Shown here in pieces: positions 24,701 to 35,610 of a DNA stretch of 64,000 nucleotides. Positions within the stretch are counted from its first letter, which is position 1. Each line of letters begins with the position of its first letter. The stretch lies in the NCBI RefSeq assembly GCF_002078875.1, contig NC_034410.1, positions 36,721,506-36,785,505 on the forward strand, in the 5' to 3' direction. Origin of the DNA: Numida meleagris (Eukaryota > Chordata > Aves > Galliformes > Numididae). Below the pieces are notes generated by a model. That model was not told the origin of the DNA. It worked only from the letters and a program-made list of their open reading frames with translations, and did no database searches. Both the position numbers and the translations under genes were made by a program.

Positions 24701-26507
24701 AAGAAAGGCTGCCTGTATTTGAAGTGAAAATGTACAGGTTTAATGCAAAGTCATTCAACCATTAGAGATGAAAATGTGCGTTATTAATACTGGAAAATCC
24801 TCTACATTAGTTTTCATGTTTTTTAAGTACACATTAACATTAGAAGAGGACAGAGGACCATACCTTGAAAGGTGGCTTCCCTAAGGCATTTCATTAAAGT
24901 GCGATTTAAATCTGAGAACAAACTGAGATTTCATTTCCAGACAAAGAGAAAAATTGCAGACTGTTCTTTTAAACCCCTTTCTTCCCACAATGAACCTTAT
25001 GCACTGTATTAGTTCTCCACATGCTACAACTACTGTAATAGGCATTTCAACCTGTAGAGAAGTTAAAGAACACCGCAGCAGTGAATATTATTATTCCTAC
25101 TTCTCATCAGTGATTATAAATATCCTAATCATGCATATCTCATCTAGCCCAGGAGATATCATAGTAGCTACTCAAAACCTCACGTCATCTGCTTTACAAA
25201 TTTGAAGAGCTTTTTTCTTTTCATTCTGCAACTACACACTTTAACAGACACTAAGAGGTCTGTTAGGTACAGGAACACAAAAGGAACATGCAATTAAAAT
25301 AAAATTAATTTCTGGATTTTTTTTTTTATTATTATTTTTTTGAGCCATGGATTTGAGGCATAGAGGAAACAGCTTTGTTTGGAAAGGTCTTTAATATACC
25401 ATGACCACCTCTGAAAAGTCAGGTCAGTTATTAAGAATTTAATCTAGATTTAAACAATTAAATTTTAAAATTTTTCTGTGTTACTTTCCCACATTATAGT
25501 GCAATTTGTCCTGCTGCTTCATGTTTCATATATTTATATGGATAAATACAGTTCTCTTTGATTTTCAAATACTGCCTTTCCTCCCCTTCTCCCCAAGTTT
25601 AGGAAGGGATCAATGTGGGAGATAAGGGACCTGCAGAATTCAATTATATAGCCAATATAATATTTCACCAAAAGATGTCATCAAGTTCATGGCCATTCCA
25701 GCTTTGTAGCTACTTCTGCCCAGAGCATTGTCTTACCATGGAAGCATAAAGAACTACCATCACATAGACCTTCATCTCCAGTATTTCTTTTCCAGGAGCA
25801 GTGTGGGGAGCTTCTAATTACCTTTACCTTTGAAACTGCAAATATTGTCCATCTCTTGCTTTGCTGGAGAATATCTTAGACTGTAGGGTCAGGGCAAAGG
25901 GATGCTGCTAGGCAAAATGAAAAAGGAAGCAAGTTGTAATGACACCTACCTATGACTCTAATTTCTGCCATCCAACAGTCTGAAAAATAATGGAAAGACT
26001 GAAGAGAAAATGGAAGGGAAAAAATGGCATTTACTCTTGAAAGATGATTAAGTTTACAGTTATACAGGTCTTCACTACTTGGAAGAAGGTAACACCTGAT
26101 TTGTAGAATGTGAACATTTGGGGTAAAAGAAGATGGAGGGGGATTAAAAAAGCCAACATCTATCTACCTATTCATGGGAACAAAGAGGCAGAGCCCTCTT
26201 TTTTTCCTGCATATTTCCAAATTCAAGCACAGCCCTTTGCTGCACAAGACAGCAAGCACAAGCACGCTCCTAGAAGGCGGCAGCTTGGCAACACAGTATT
26301 TACAGGTAGACATTCTTGCTGTAGTTGTCTCTGAGATGCTAAAACTGCCCAAGTCCAAGACTTGCAGCAGGCAAAGTAGGGCAGCCAGTTTTCTTGGCTC
26401 TCTCAGCCTTTGTTCAGCACCACTTGGCCCCTGAGGAATGAAGGTCCAGGGAGAGAATTTCAGATATGAAATAGTAAGAAGAAAAGGCTTGAAAAGGCTT
26501 GCATTCA
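15786..26507. other. AT-rich non-coding sequence
   Basis: About 10.7 kb without a supportable gene, RNA gene or recent transposon. Open frames are at most about 87 codons. Scattered A or T runs of 10-16 bases occur (for example near 19010, 21518 and 23376). One perfect 16-bp palindrome is noted at 18681. The sequence looks like ordinary single-copy intergenic or intronic DNA. Confidence 0.7.
18681..18696. repeat. Perfect 16-bp palindrome
   Basis: GATAGCATATGCTATC is its own reverse complement. It contains an inverted pair of GATA-type half sites (GATA / TATC) around CATATG. It could be a dimeric factor site or chance; no gene lies nearby. Confidence 0.8.
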
Positions 26508-26551
26508 TGCTCTCCTCTGAGGATCACAAAAAGCTTTACAAAAGTTAATTC
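26508..26551 (+). repeat. Possible ancient amniote SINE fragment
   Basis: GAGGATCACAAAAAGCTTTACAAAAGTTAATT-type wording resembles, from memory, the middle of old MIR-like amniote SINEs (GATCTCAAAGCGCTTTACA...). It is short and degenerate. It runs directly into the AT palindrome at 26543. A library search is needed to confirm it. Confidence 0.3.
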
Positions 26552-26572
26552 TCTATATATAGAGAATTAACT
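26543..26572. repeat. Perfect 30-bp palindrome
   Basis: The left arm AGTTAATTCTCTATA is followed directly by its exact reverse complement with no spacer, so all 30 bases are self-complementary. It could extrude as a cruciform with 15-bp arms, or a minimal loop in single strands. It adjoins a (TA)n tract, so replication slippage or strand switching during TA expansion is the likely origin. Confidence 0.9.
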
Positions 26573-26597
26573 ATATATATACATATATATATATATA
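26572..26597 (+). repeat. (TA)n microsatellite
   Basis: An alternating TA tract with one C interruption (ATATACATATAT). It sits immediately after the 30-bp palindrome; the two together form about 55 bp of easily melted DNA. Confidence 0.9.
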
Positions 26598-29227
26598 GCC
26601 TTGCAAATCCTTCCAGAAACAAAAGGACAGCTTTTAACAACCACAAGTTCAATGGCTGTTACATACATAACAGCAGTTCTACACAGCATGCAGAAACAAG
26701 GCATAAGTCAAGTGTAAAGAACTGAAAGGTATTACATGACCCCATAGTAGTGATTTCAACAGAGATTTCAACTGCTTGAGATGGATTGTGTCTGGTACAG
26801 AACAAATATTAACACCCTTATCTGTGGTACCAGTTTACGGATCCCAAGAGATCAGTGCCTTTTTCTACAAAGCCCATCCACAGGTCATTAGCACAGTACT
26901 ATTTATCACAAAGATGTTTCATTAACGACCTGCTCAGAAGGTTGGTAAAACTATTCTCTTTCAAAAGATCCCTCAAGAATTACCATATTTGAAGACTTTC
27001 ACTATGGAACTGACAATTAATTCTTTGACCTGAGAGTCTTTATGGGCTGTTTAAATGATTTAAGTAAAGAGAGAAGGGTTTTATTAAGTTCTTATGTTTA
27101 TACAGGATAGCCATATTGGGAAGGCTTTCTTTTTTACAGTTACATTAAACTGCCAGGAAGAAGAGGCAAAAGGCAATTCTCTGGCCAAAGTCTCCTCTCT
27201 TCTATTCCCCTTGCAATTTCACCAGTGCAAACTGGTTGTCTTGGACCGTACACATTACTCTAATTGCCATACCTTAATACAAATGCTAGGTATTTTAGTC
27301 CAAAGAATGAGTACCTTTCCCATGTGTTCACAGAGCCAGCAGGCTGTACAAAACAAGCTTCACAGGGGGCTCTAGCCCCTCCCTCGCGCAACATTCACAC
27401 CATGTCAAATTGCTGAGGAAGAGAATAAGTAGCGATGCTTCCAAATCCAGAAGCACTGACTGGTCTACAGGAAGGGAGGAGGAGGGCAAAGAACAGAAAG
27501 CAGAGAACCCTTTACCTAACTGTTATACACCATGATGGGCCAGCTGGTCTGACCGGGACAGAGGCAGCTCCCATCCCCCAGGCATCTCCCCAAGGCAAAG
27601 GGCTGCCCTAATGGTCATTACAGGACCACGCTAGTTATTTTACTTAACAGCAGTAAATTTCCTTGTAGCTAATTTGGGAGTTCTCACTGCTCTGCTAACA
27701 GAGCCCTGGAGTCAAAACTTCTCAGTAGAAAGGGATCAAAAATAGCTGCATGGTCAATGACCTTCCATGCAGACACAGCTGGATCTGGGAGCTGAACCAC
27801 CATGACTCAAATATAAGGCACAGAATTACAGAGTAAGGTAGAAATCAGTTTATCAGCAGCTTGAAACATTTTCTTTCCCCTCAATTTGTCTTACATGTTG
27901 TAGAAGGTAGTGGAGCTGTGGAGACAGATACGGAGAGTTGCAAAGCAGAAACAGTCCAGAGAAGACACAGTTTGCACCAGCTGAAATAGCTTTTAGATCT
28001 TTGAGATCCATATGGCAGCCCAATTGTAAGGAGCGTTACTGCTAACACAGATGCTCACGGATGCTAACAAGGATGCTTTTACCCATGGCTGCTGCAGAGC
28101 CACAGCAACCTCATCTATAGACCCAGGAACAAAACGAGCAGTCGCTTTTCCAGTCCCCTTCCGCCCGGGAACGAGCCTTCCAGGCAGTACCGACATTTCC
28201 TAACCTGATACTCGAGCTCCTCCATGTGGCAAGCGGGAGCCTTCATCTTTCCTCTAAGCAACAAAGAGCTCCCTTATTCCTCACATCATTTTTCTTGTCG
28301 TTATTCTCTTACACAAAATATTACCAAAGACACAATATTAAACTGTGGGGCAAGAATGATTAGTTCTCAGGATAAGGAAAGTAGAACAAAGGCAGCATAA
28401 CTCTGATAATTCCTATTAGTCACAGATGGGTACATGATGTAGTTAATCTGTGCATTCATAAAAAACTGCTCTGTGTTCAGATACATATCAGTTGTTTTAA
28501 ACAGTCAACTTTGGACAAAATCATAGATTAATTCAAATAGCCTCTTGATTAAAGTGGTGCCCTTCCCATGGTGAAACATCTAGCAAAATGTATTCTCTTG
28601 TGCTGAAGATTTACAACTTCTGTTCTGTCAAATTGGAAACAATAAGACACAATACGGGATCATTCCTTGAAAAACTGATAAGGATGTCTTTATATTAAAC
28701 TGCAGACAAAGGAAAATCCATATGCCTCTTTGAAGAAGTTTCTGGAAATGAAAGATAGCACTTATTCTACAAAAAAAAAAAAGCCTTATGATTCAAAGTA
28801 CATCACTACAAGAAAGCTATTAAAGACATTTGTTTCTCTCAGCCATTCAACTTTTCAATTTGTTCAGTGTACTGTAGCATATTGTTCAGTCAGGTCTAAT
28901 TCTGCACTGAAGGCCAGCAACACCTGTCTGCATATGCTCACAAGGTAATGCTGTCTTACTTACACATGACTTAACATGTTCATACACTTGCTTTTCCATT
29001 GACACTGTAAGAAATTATTATGAAACCGCTCAGTTTAAAGGCCATTTGCTTTTTGATAAACATTTCGTAAGTTATTTTTGTGTACACTTCAAAAATATTT
29101 TGACTGAATATGGACAAATCTCAGAACTTGTTTGAAAGAACTTCCCTTGTCTTAATCCAAACCTTAACTCTTGCTTTATTCTTATTTGTTTGTTTTTCCA
29201 CATTAGGATGAGAAAAATCATAGGAAG
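26598..29227. other. Non-coding sequence with GC-richer patches
   Basis: No exon is supportable. Two patches are visibly GC-richer than the surroundings (about 27460-27610 and 28000-28240), the latter with several CpG dinucleotides around 28140-28240. Neither has the length or CpG density of a CpG island, and no long open frame covers them. Confidence 0.6.
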
Positions 29228-29730
29228 CATGGGACAGGTGACTGGACAGTGAGTCGAACTGAGAACCAGATAATTGGCAAATCTCAGAGGGTTGTGATCA
29301 GCAGTGCAGAGTCTGGTTGAAGGTCGATAGCTATTGGTGTTCCCAAGAGGTCTAATATCAATATCTGGAACTGTTCAGGCCTAGCGAAGAGAAGGCTGAG
29401 AGGGGATGTTATCAATGCTTATAAATCTAGAGAGTGGGTGTTAAGTAGGTGGGGACAAGTTCTTTTCAACAGTTCCCAGTGACAGAATGAGGGGCAATGG
29501 GCACAAACAGGAACACAGGAAGTTCAATACAAATACAAGGAAGAACTTTACTGTGACGGTGACAGACCACAGGAGCAGGCTGCCCAGAAAGGCTGCACAA
29601 TCTCCTCCTGTGGAGATATTCAAAACCCACCTGGAAACTTTGCTGTGTAACCTGCTTCTAGGGAACATGCTCTTGCAGGGAGTTGGGCTAGAGATCTCTT
29701 CCAACTCTGACATTCCTATGATTCCATGAT
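29228..29730 (+). mobile_element. CR1 LINE with large internal deletion (copy 4)
   Basis: The first about 130 bp match the RT region just before the catalytic box (CAGAGGGTTGTGATCAGC, then GGTGTTCCCAAGAGGTC). At about 29358 the sequence jumps to the late ORF2 region (ATCTGGAACTGTTCAGG, then GAGAAGGCTGAGAGGGGATG). It then continues to the normal 3' UTR and an ATTC-CTATG-ATTCCATG tail at 29730. Compared with copy 3, roughly 0.6 kb is missing, including the FADD catalytic box. It is clearly a dead copy. Confidence 0.9.
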
Positions 29731-31679
29731 CGGCATGCAGGACACAAATCTGAGCTGCTTCAATGGTGGCTACAAAAAGGCAGAAAAAATTTGACCTTCC
29801 TGGAAATATCTGTATGGAATCTACAAGCAGAAGAACAGTTTCAGGAGGCAGGAGGGCAGATGTATCCATCTCTGGCATGAATGGATAGTCCAATGGAGTT
29901 CCCTATTTGGCCCACATAGACTTTGTAGAAGTCAAACAATGTTGTTAGTAGAAGGCAGGAAAGAGAAAGTGAACTTCCTTTACTTCCTTCCCCTGAAAAG
30001 TAAGAACTTAGAGAAGCTTATCAAAAAGGAAAAAGAAACGTTCACATTGGGTTGTTTTTATTCAGCAGGAAGGAACTCCCACAGTTTTTTTTTTAGCATT
30101 CCAAACTTGCAGCTTTTGTCAGGCAATCATCCTTTTTTCCCCACAAGATTTCCAAAGACTGAAATTATAGAAGCTAGAAATAAGTTGATCATACAGTGCT
30201 CAGGAAGATGAATTCATGTTCATAGGCATTTCAGTTCTTAGTGACTTAATTCTAACCATTGCAAACTCGAGAGCAATTACATATTCCCCTATAGCCATAC
30301 CTAAAGATCCTATATAATGCTTTCAAACCTGACTCTGCTGTTGCCTTTGCTTTATCAGCTTTTACAGATAGAGGGAGCAAACTGCTAATCAGAGCGAAGG
30401 GAAAGGGCTCATCTGGTGAAGAAACTGCTCTAGGAGGAAAAGTCCTACATACCTCACACATAGGAAAAGGATGACTTGGGACCTACTAATTTAATGACTG
30501 ATCTGTACAGTCTGTTTTCTTCAGCCTAAGATCCACATGAATCTGGAGAGGCAGGGTGTGTTTCCTTGTTTAAGCACCAACAGGGAGCTTCTTTTGTCTG
30601 ATGGAAATGCTCTTTCTTCACTTCCAATAACAACATTGGGCAGGAAATGACCGAAATGGGGAAACGGGATGGGGAAATGGGAGAGAGAAAGAAGGAAATG
30701 GAAAAATAGCAGGGGAAAACCTTCATGTATCCTGAGGAACTTGCATCTTACAAAGTGTTGTTTAAGCTAATTGCCATGTTAAAGCCATGCAGCTAAAGTA
30801 AATTCTGTGGCAACTGCTTAAAAAAAAAGCCCCAATAATATATTAAAAATAAAAAGTCAATTAAGTAGTAATACGCATTAAAAATCCTATGCTTATGATC
30901 TCCAAATTCCTATTTTCCATGCAAAAAGTAGAGCAATTGTAATTTCCATGTGCCATCCCATTCCCAAACCATACCCTGGAGGAACTCTCAATTCACCGAG
31001 TCCTTCTCCTACAGGAATGCCAGTGCCTGTGGGTACCAGCTCACCAACCTTTAAGCTGAGGCCTCAAGCTCACTCACACAGACCACAAGCTGCCTAATAA
31101 AAAGCATTTCTTCTTGCTAGAAACTCCATCAGAATTTGAGCTGATATAGTTTTGTTTTCATTGTCGTCATGATAGATTTCCCAGATGAACCACTCCGTGC
31201 AGCCTCTCATCATGCACATGTGCAGTCCCTTACTCTATGGGCCAACCTCTTTCTACAAGGAGCCTCAGCATCTTCTTCCTCGCATTATGGTTCCCATTGG
31301 TCCCCAGGCTCCCCACCAAGCTATCTCTATCATGTATTATTAGAGTAGTAACAACAGCTTGTGGATGCATCTAGCAAACAGATTAACACAGCAATGGGGA
31401 CTGAGGTTTTTGAAAAAGAGAAGATGGGGTTACTGAAGACCAAGGAGAGAAGGTATGATAAAAACTTGTGGTAAATTTGAAAATGGTTGGAAATAAAAAG
31501 AAACACTCCTGTGGAAAGGGAAATTTTAGAAGAGAGATTGACATTTAAAATGATCAAGGACATTATATTCTGGAGAAATCCCATGAACAAAATCCATACA
31601 CTACCTGTCAGATAATCATCCTACCTCTGTAGTCATGACATCCAAGTTCATATCCCTCTCCTCTCCATACTGCTTCCCA

Positions 31680-31714
31680 TTTTTTTTATTTTATTTTATT
31701 TATTTATTTTTTTA
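31680..31714 (+). repeat. T-rich low-complexity tract
   Basis: A run of T interrupted by single A residues (TTTTATTTTATTTATTTA-like). Simple sequence with no other feature. Confidence 0.8.
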
Positions 31715-32177
31715 AGATTCATTGACATTATAGAGTACCTGTATCCCTCATTGTGCTGAATAGACAGCCTCTGTGGGCTTGACCACCTGTCTCCCAGTAG
31801 TCAGCAGCAGCCTAAAGGCTAACATCAGCCTCAAAAGTTGATGTAGTTGTTTGTTTGTTTTTTTCCTGTTAGTAGGGGAAGGGAGAAGAGAGAATGTAAT
31901 TAAGCGCATGAATAACTGAGAGATCATTTTTACTCATATTTATCTAAAGAACATATGAAGTTTTAATCTTGACTTAAGAATCCTGTTTCAACCAAGCTTC
32001 TGAATTAGCCCAACTGTCATGTACTTCTCACCGCTACGACAAGCTCATACTCCAGTTCTCAGGCCTCTCAACATAGTCTCCCCTCCTCCCCCTTTAAAAG
32101 TAAATAAATAAATGAAAAAAAATCATTGCCTTTCCCCAGGTTTGTTAAACCTATTCACTGTAACAACAAAATGGAAA

Positions 32178-32228
32178 TTAATGGCCAGATCCTCAGCTGC
32201 AGCCAAGAGCATAGCTCCATTAAAATCC
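32178..32228. repeat. Possible ancient amniote interspersed repeat
   Basis: GGCCAGATCCTCAGCTG followed by AGCATAGCTCCATTAAAAT resembles, from memory, one half of an old palindromic repeat common in turtles, crocodilians and birds. The second, inverted half is not seen. Short and uncertain. Confidence 0.35.
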
Positions 32229-33071
32229 GCCCTGCGGCCTGACCCCTGAACACTGATCGAGCCCTGCACTGGCTGACACAGTTTCTACTGGATTGGCAGC
32301 GAGCAGGAAATATCTGGGGTGTGGGAAAGCCCCAGCCAGGCTGCTGCTGAGCTGCTGCGTGGGCTGCACGACAGCCTGCCTTCCCAGGGCTTCAGGCCCT
32401 TCACCATCTCACATCCAGCTTGGAGGACTTCATTTGGAAAAGCATCATACATGCCCACAGCTGTATAAGCAGACAATTTTAGATGGAACCTAAAGTTCAG
32501 GGCAAGGAAACTTAAGGAAGGATGAGCATCATATATATTCCATACTAAAAGAATACTTTTAAAAATATCCAAACTAAAAGTTTTCAGCCAGTCGTTAGCA
32601 TGAGGAAGAGTGTAAATATGAGATAAAGCTCTCAGAAAAAGCCCAGCAAAATTAAAGGGAAAAGAAAGACCAAAGTCTCAGGCCTGAAACAGACAAATTA
32701 GAAACTCTCCATTTCCAATAAGAAGTCAGTTGTCAAGGTTGTTTTTGTGGAAGTACCAAAGGCCAAAAACTCACCTCTATATATGTTATAGAACTCTGTA
32801 AAAATTTGCTTTAAAATAATAAAAAAAAATCCAACTTCAGTGTCTTTCAGACATTTTAAATGAGAAAATTATTCAGTTTAAAACAATTGGATACTTAGTG
32901 TACTACTGATGTTTTGGTACCAAACTAGTTAATTGTGTTCTCTTTATGCAAGTTCTACATTCTACCTTTCCATTAGAAAAGACAGTACCCATCATAATAT
33001 AATTTCTCTCTTCGTATTACTTTTCTGGATATCCTAACTCAGGTGTTACTTAGATCATAATGCAGAGGAAG

Positions 33072-33128
33072 TAAAAAAGAAAAAAAAAAAAAAAAGAGAA
33101 AGAAACAGAAAGAAAAAAAAAGAAAAAA
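33072..33128 (+). repeat. A-rich/purine tract
   Basis: Nearly 60 bases of A with scattered G (AAAGAGAAAGAAACAGAAAG-type). It is a strong purine asymmetry and a simple repeat. Confidence 0.85.
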
Positions 33129-34159
33129 TCAATTGTGAACATTCCACACTTCTCGATAATAAGAAAACCTCAAAATTTTACTTTATATATCTTCAATTTC
33201 CCAGTAGTCCCATTTCTCAATCAGAATTTGAATAATCTTTACAATTTGTATTCCCCAAAACTCAAATTTAATGAGTTAGTAGGTATAGAAATAGAAATAA
33301 CAGCTGCAGCTTATCCCGCTGTGCTATTCAGTAATGACAATGTTATACCACATTAGCAATTGTGACATTAATAAAAAGAAGCCCATAGGATTAGCCAGAG
33401 ACAGCTGACTTTAGTCAAATGTAGGTCATGCTTTGTTTGCTCAGAGCTGGGTAATAAATTTCCAGGTAAGTGCTCTCATGTGTCATACATATATGCCAGG
33501 AGCATAATTTCAGCTATACTAAATGATCCACATTCTTAAATTTCTGTAAGCCGTTTTTGAATTATTGTTAAGCATTTAATTCCACAGCAGCATCTTACAG
33601 GCTACTTAAAGTTATTAACTCCTATGACATTATGGCATGTTTTCTTTCTAGTGGCAGTTAATAGCATCTTGATCTGGTTTCCCTTTCACCTTAAGGTATC
33701 TGCAACTCTGAATTGTGAATATTTAACAAAAGATACTTAGCAAGGAATCAAACCCACTACATTTTGCAGCTCTTGCTAAAAGAGAAAACAGTATTTGGAA
33801 TCAATCCAAGCAGCAGCAAGATATCTTCCACCACAGAAGGGAGGCTTTAAAAAAAATTTAAAGGAAATAAAGGCATAGCCTTCAATTAATAGTACAAAAG
33901 ATCCTATCTCAAACTCTGCTACATTGGCAAGCCCTCAAAATTTGGATTGAAAGCAGACCATTAAACATATTCATATTTAATCTCAGCACAAGATGTGCAT
34001 ATTGTACATCGAAACCTTAAAGGCTGTATTCTGTGTTCAGTAACACCCTGGCAGGCTTCTGTGGGAAAAAGTGAGTGTAATACAACCAAAGTTGACCTTG
34101 AGGTTGCAATCTTACTTTCGCTATTTTTCTTTGTGTTACGATAGTAATTAGAGGCACAA

Positions 34160-34390
34160 AACAAGATCAGGGCCTTTCTGTGCAAGGCACCATCCAGACA
34201 GAGAGAACAGAGAAGAGGAACCCTAGTTACGAAGAGCTGAAATCACAGCAAGATGGACAGAAAAACACCCGATTATCACCTTTTTACAGATGGGGATTGA
34301 ACCAGAGAAAGGCGAACTGCTAGATCCAGGTGGCTTTAATTCCACCCAAGTCTCTCATCCAGTGGTTGCTATTGCTTTAGGCAGCTTCTC
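34160..34390 (+). mobile_element. Ancient MIR-like amniote SINE (MIR1_Amn type)
   Basis: Landmarks occur in the order expected for the tRNA-derived MIR family of amniotes: AAGATCAGGGCC followed by GTGCAAGGCACC near the start, CGAAGAGCTGAAATC in the middle, TTTACAGATGGGGATTGA, then CCAAGTCTCTCATCCAGTGG and a GCAGCTTCTC-like end. Divergence is heavy, as expected for an insertion predating birds. It is non-coding. The family name is recalled and was not searched. Some MIR copies have become regulatory elements, but nothing here proves that. Confidence 0.6.
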
Positions 34391-35590
34391 ATCCTGCCCT
34401 TTGATTCAGGCCTTTGCTCTGCTGGGGCACTGAGCTCACTACTTCTAGCTCAATTGTCCTAGAGAATGGCTGAGCCACCTGTGGGTGCCCCACTGCACAT
34501 CCCATCTTCAGAGGCTGCACCCCACTGCATGCACCAAGGTAGTTCCTTCCTCATCTTATTTACAGCCAATTAGTCCAATCGTTTCTCAGTAACAGAAGTT
34601 AAATTTCTTGAATCTATTCTATTTTTATCCATGCTTTGGCTAAAAGGTGTTTACACATCAGCAAGTCTTTGGGGGGCTTCTGAGGCACATCAACTGGAAG
34701 AGATGACAGATCTATATTTTCAATTGATATTTTGTTTGGTTGGTTGTTTGAGTGGCAAATATGCTTGAAATATGAGGTAAAACCCATGTGTGTAGCTTTT
34801 CCTTCAGACATTAAGAAAGACTCCGATTTTTTCCCTTTTTTTTTTTTTGAGGAACTACAATGACATGGCTTTGCAGCCTTTCAGTACAATTCACCAAGTT
34901 ACACAGTTTCTTTAAACCAACTGTGTTTACTGGTCTATTTCTTGATAGCTGCAGTTGGATCTTCATTACCCTTCATTGTTATCAGCAAAGCAAAATGCCA
35001 TAGCTACATTGGAGGCAAAAGAAATTCCCTTTGTGAGAGGCAGTGGTTTCCAGCAGATCCTGAACACCTTTGTGCTCAATTTCAAGGAAGTAAAGGTAGT
35101 CAGCTTTCAATAGGACTGTAAATTACAGTGTGATAGAAATATGGGCTGTTTAAGGTAATTCCTGCTCAAAAATAATTCCCCAACAGACATCAAAAGTCAG
35201 AAGCACAAATTACACCCTACAAAACTAATGGGTAGGAGCAAATGTGTCTTAGGGTAAGAGCCACACAACTCCAATGAATAGTGCATGCATGTATAATCCC
35301 AGGGCAACACTGGCCAGGCTGCCTTTTTCTGATTATTTCTGCCTACTTTGCCGAGGTGGGGAAGAACCTTTCAGACCCTTATATTCATACACAGATGAAA
35401 CTGATCTCTCACATGCATAAACCTGCACACACCATACATAGAAACATCCTCTTATGGAAAATGGTCTTTGCAAATTGAAAGCATGTAAAGAAAATACTTT
35501 GGCTTATATATTTTTCCTCAAAATACAAAGAAAATATTTCAGTGGAAAGATAAATAAACAGAATGTATTTAAATAGCAGAGGTTCTTTTT

Positions 35591-35610
35591 CCCCTCCCCT
35601 CCTCCCCCCC
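35591..35610 (-). repeat. C-rich tract, potential G-quadruplex on minus strand
   Basis: The plus strand reads C4-T-C4-T-C2-T-C7. The minus strand therefore carries G7, G2, G4 and G4 with single-A spacers, enough for a three-tetrad quadruplex with short loops. It lies at the left edge of a GC-richer patch. No promoter is evident. Confidence 0.6.

Larger units (their letters stand above)
29731..34159. other. AT-rich non-coding sequence
   Basis: No gene is supportable. It contains T-rich (31680-31714) and A-rich (33072-33128) low-complexity tracts. A GC-richer patch at about 32160-32480 holds one possible ancient repeat fragment. Open frames are under about 95 codons apart from those antisense to CR1 copy 4. 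Confidence 0.65.

Noticed and set aside
26543..26572. Palindrome considered as a microRNA precursor
   Set aside because: Arms of 15 bp with no loop are too short, and AT-only simple sequence follows.
29441..29893. 150-codon minus-strand open frame
   Set aside because: Over half of it is antisense to CR1 copy 4; no domain is recognisable in the remainder.
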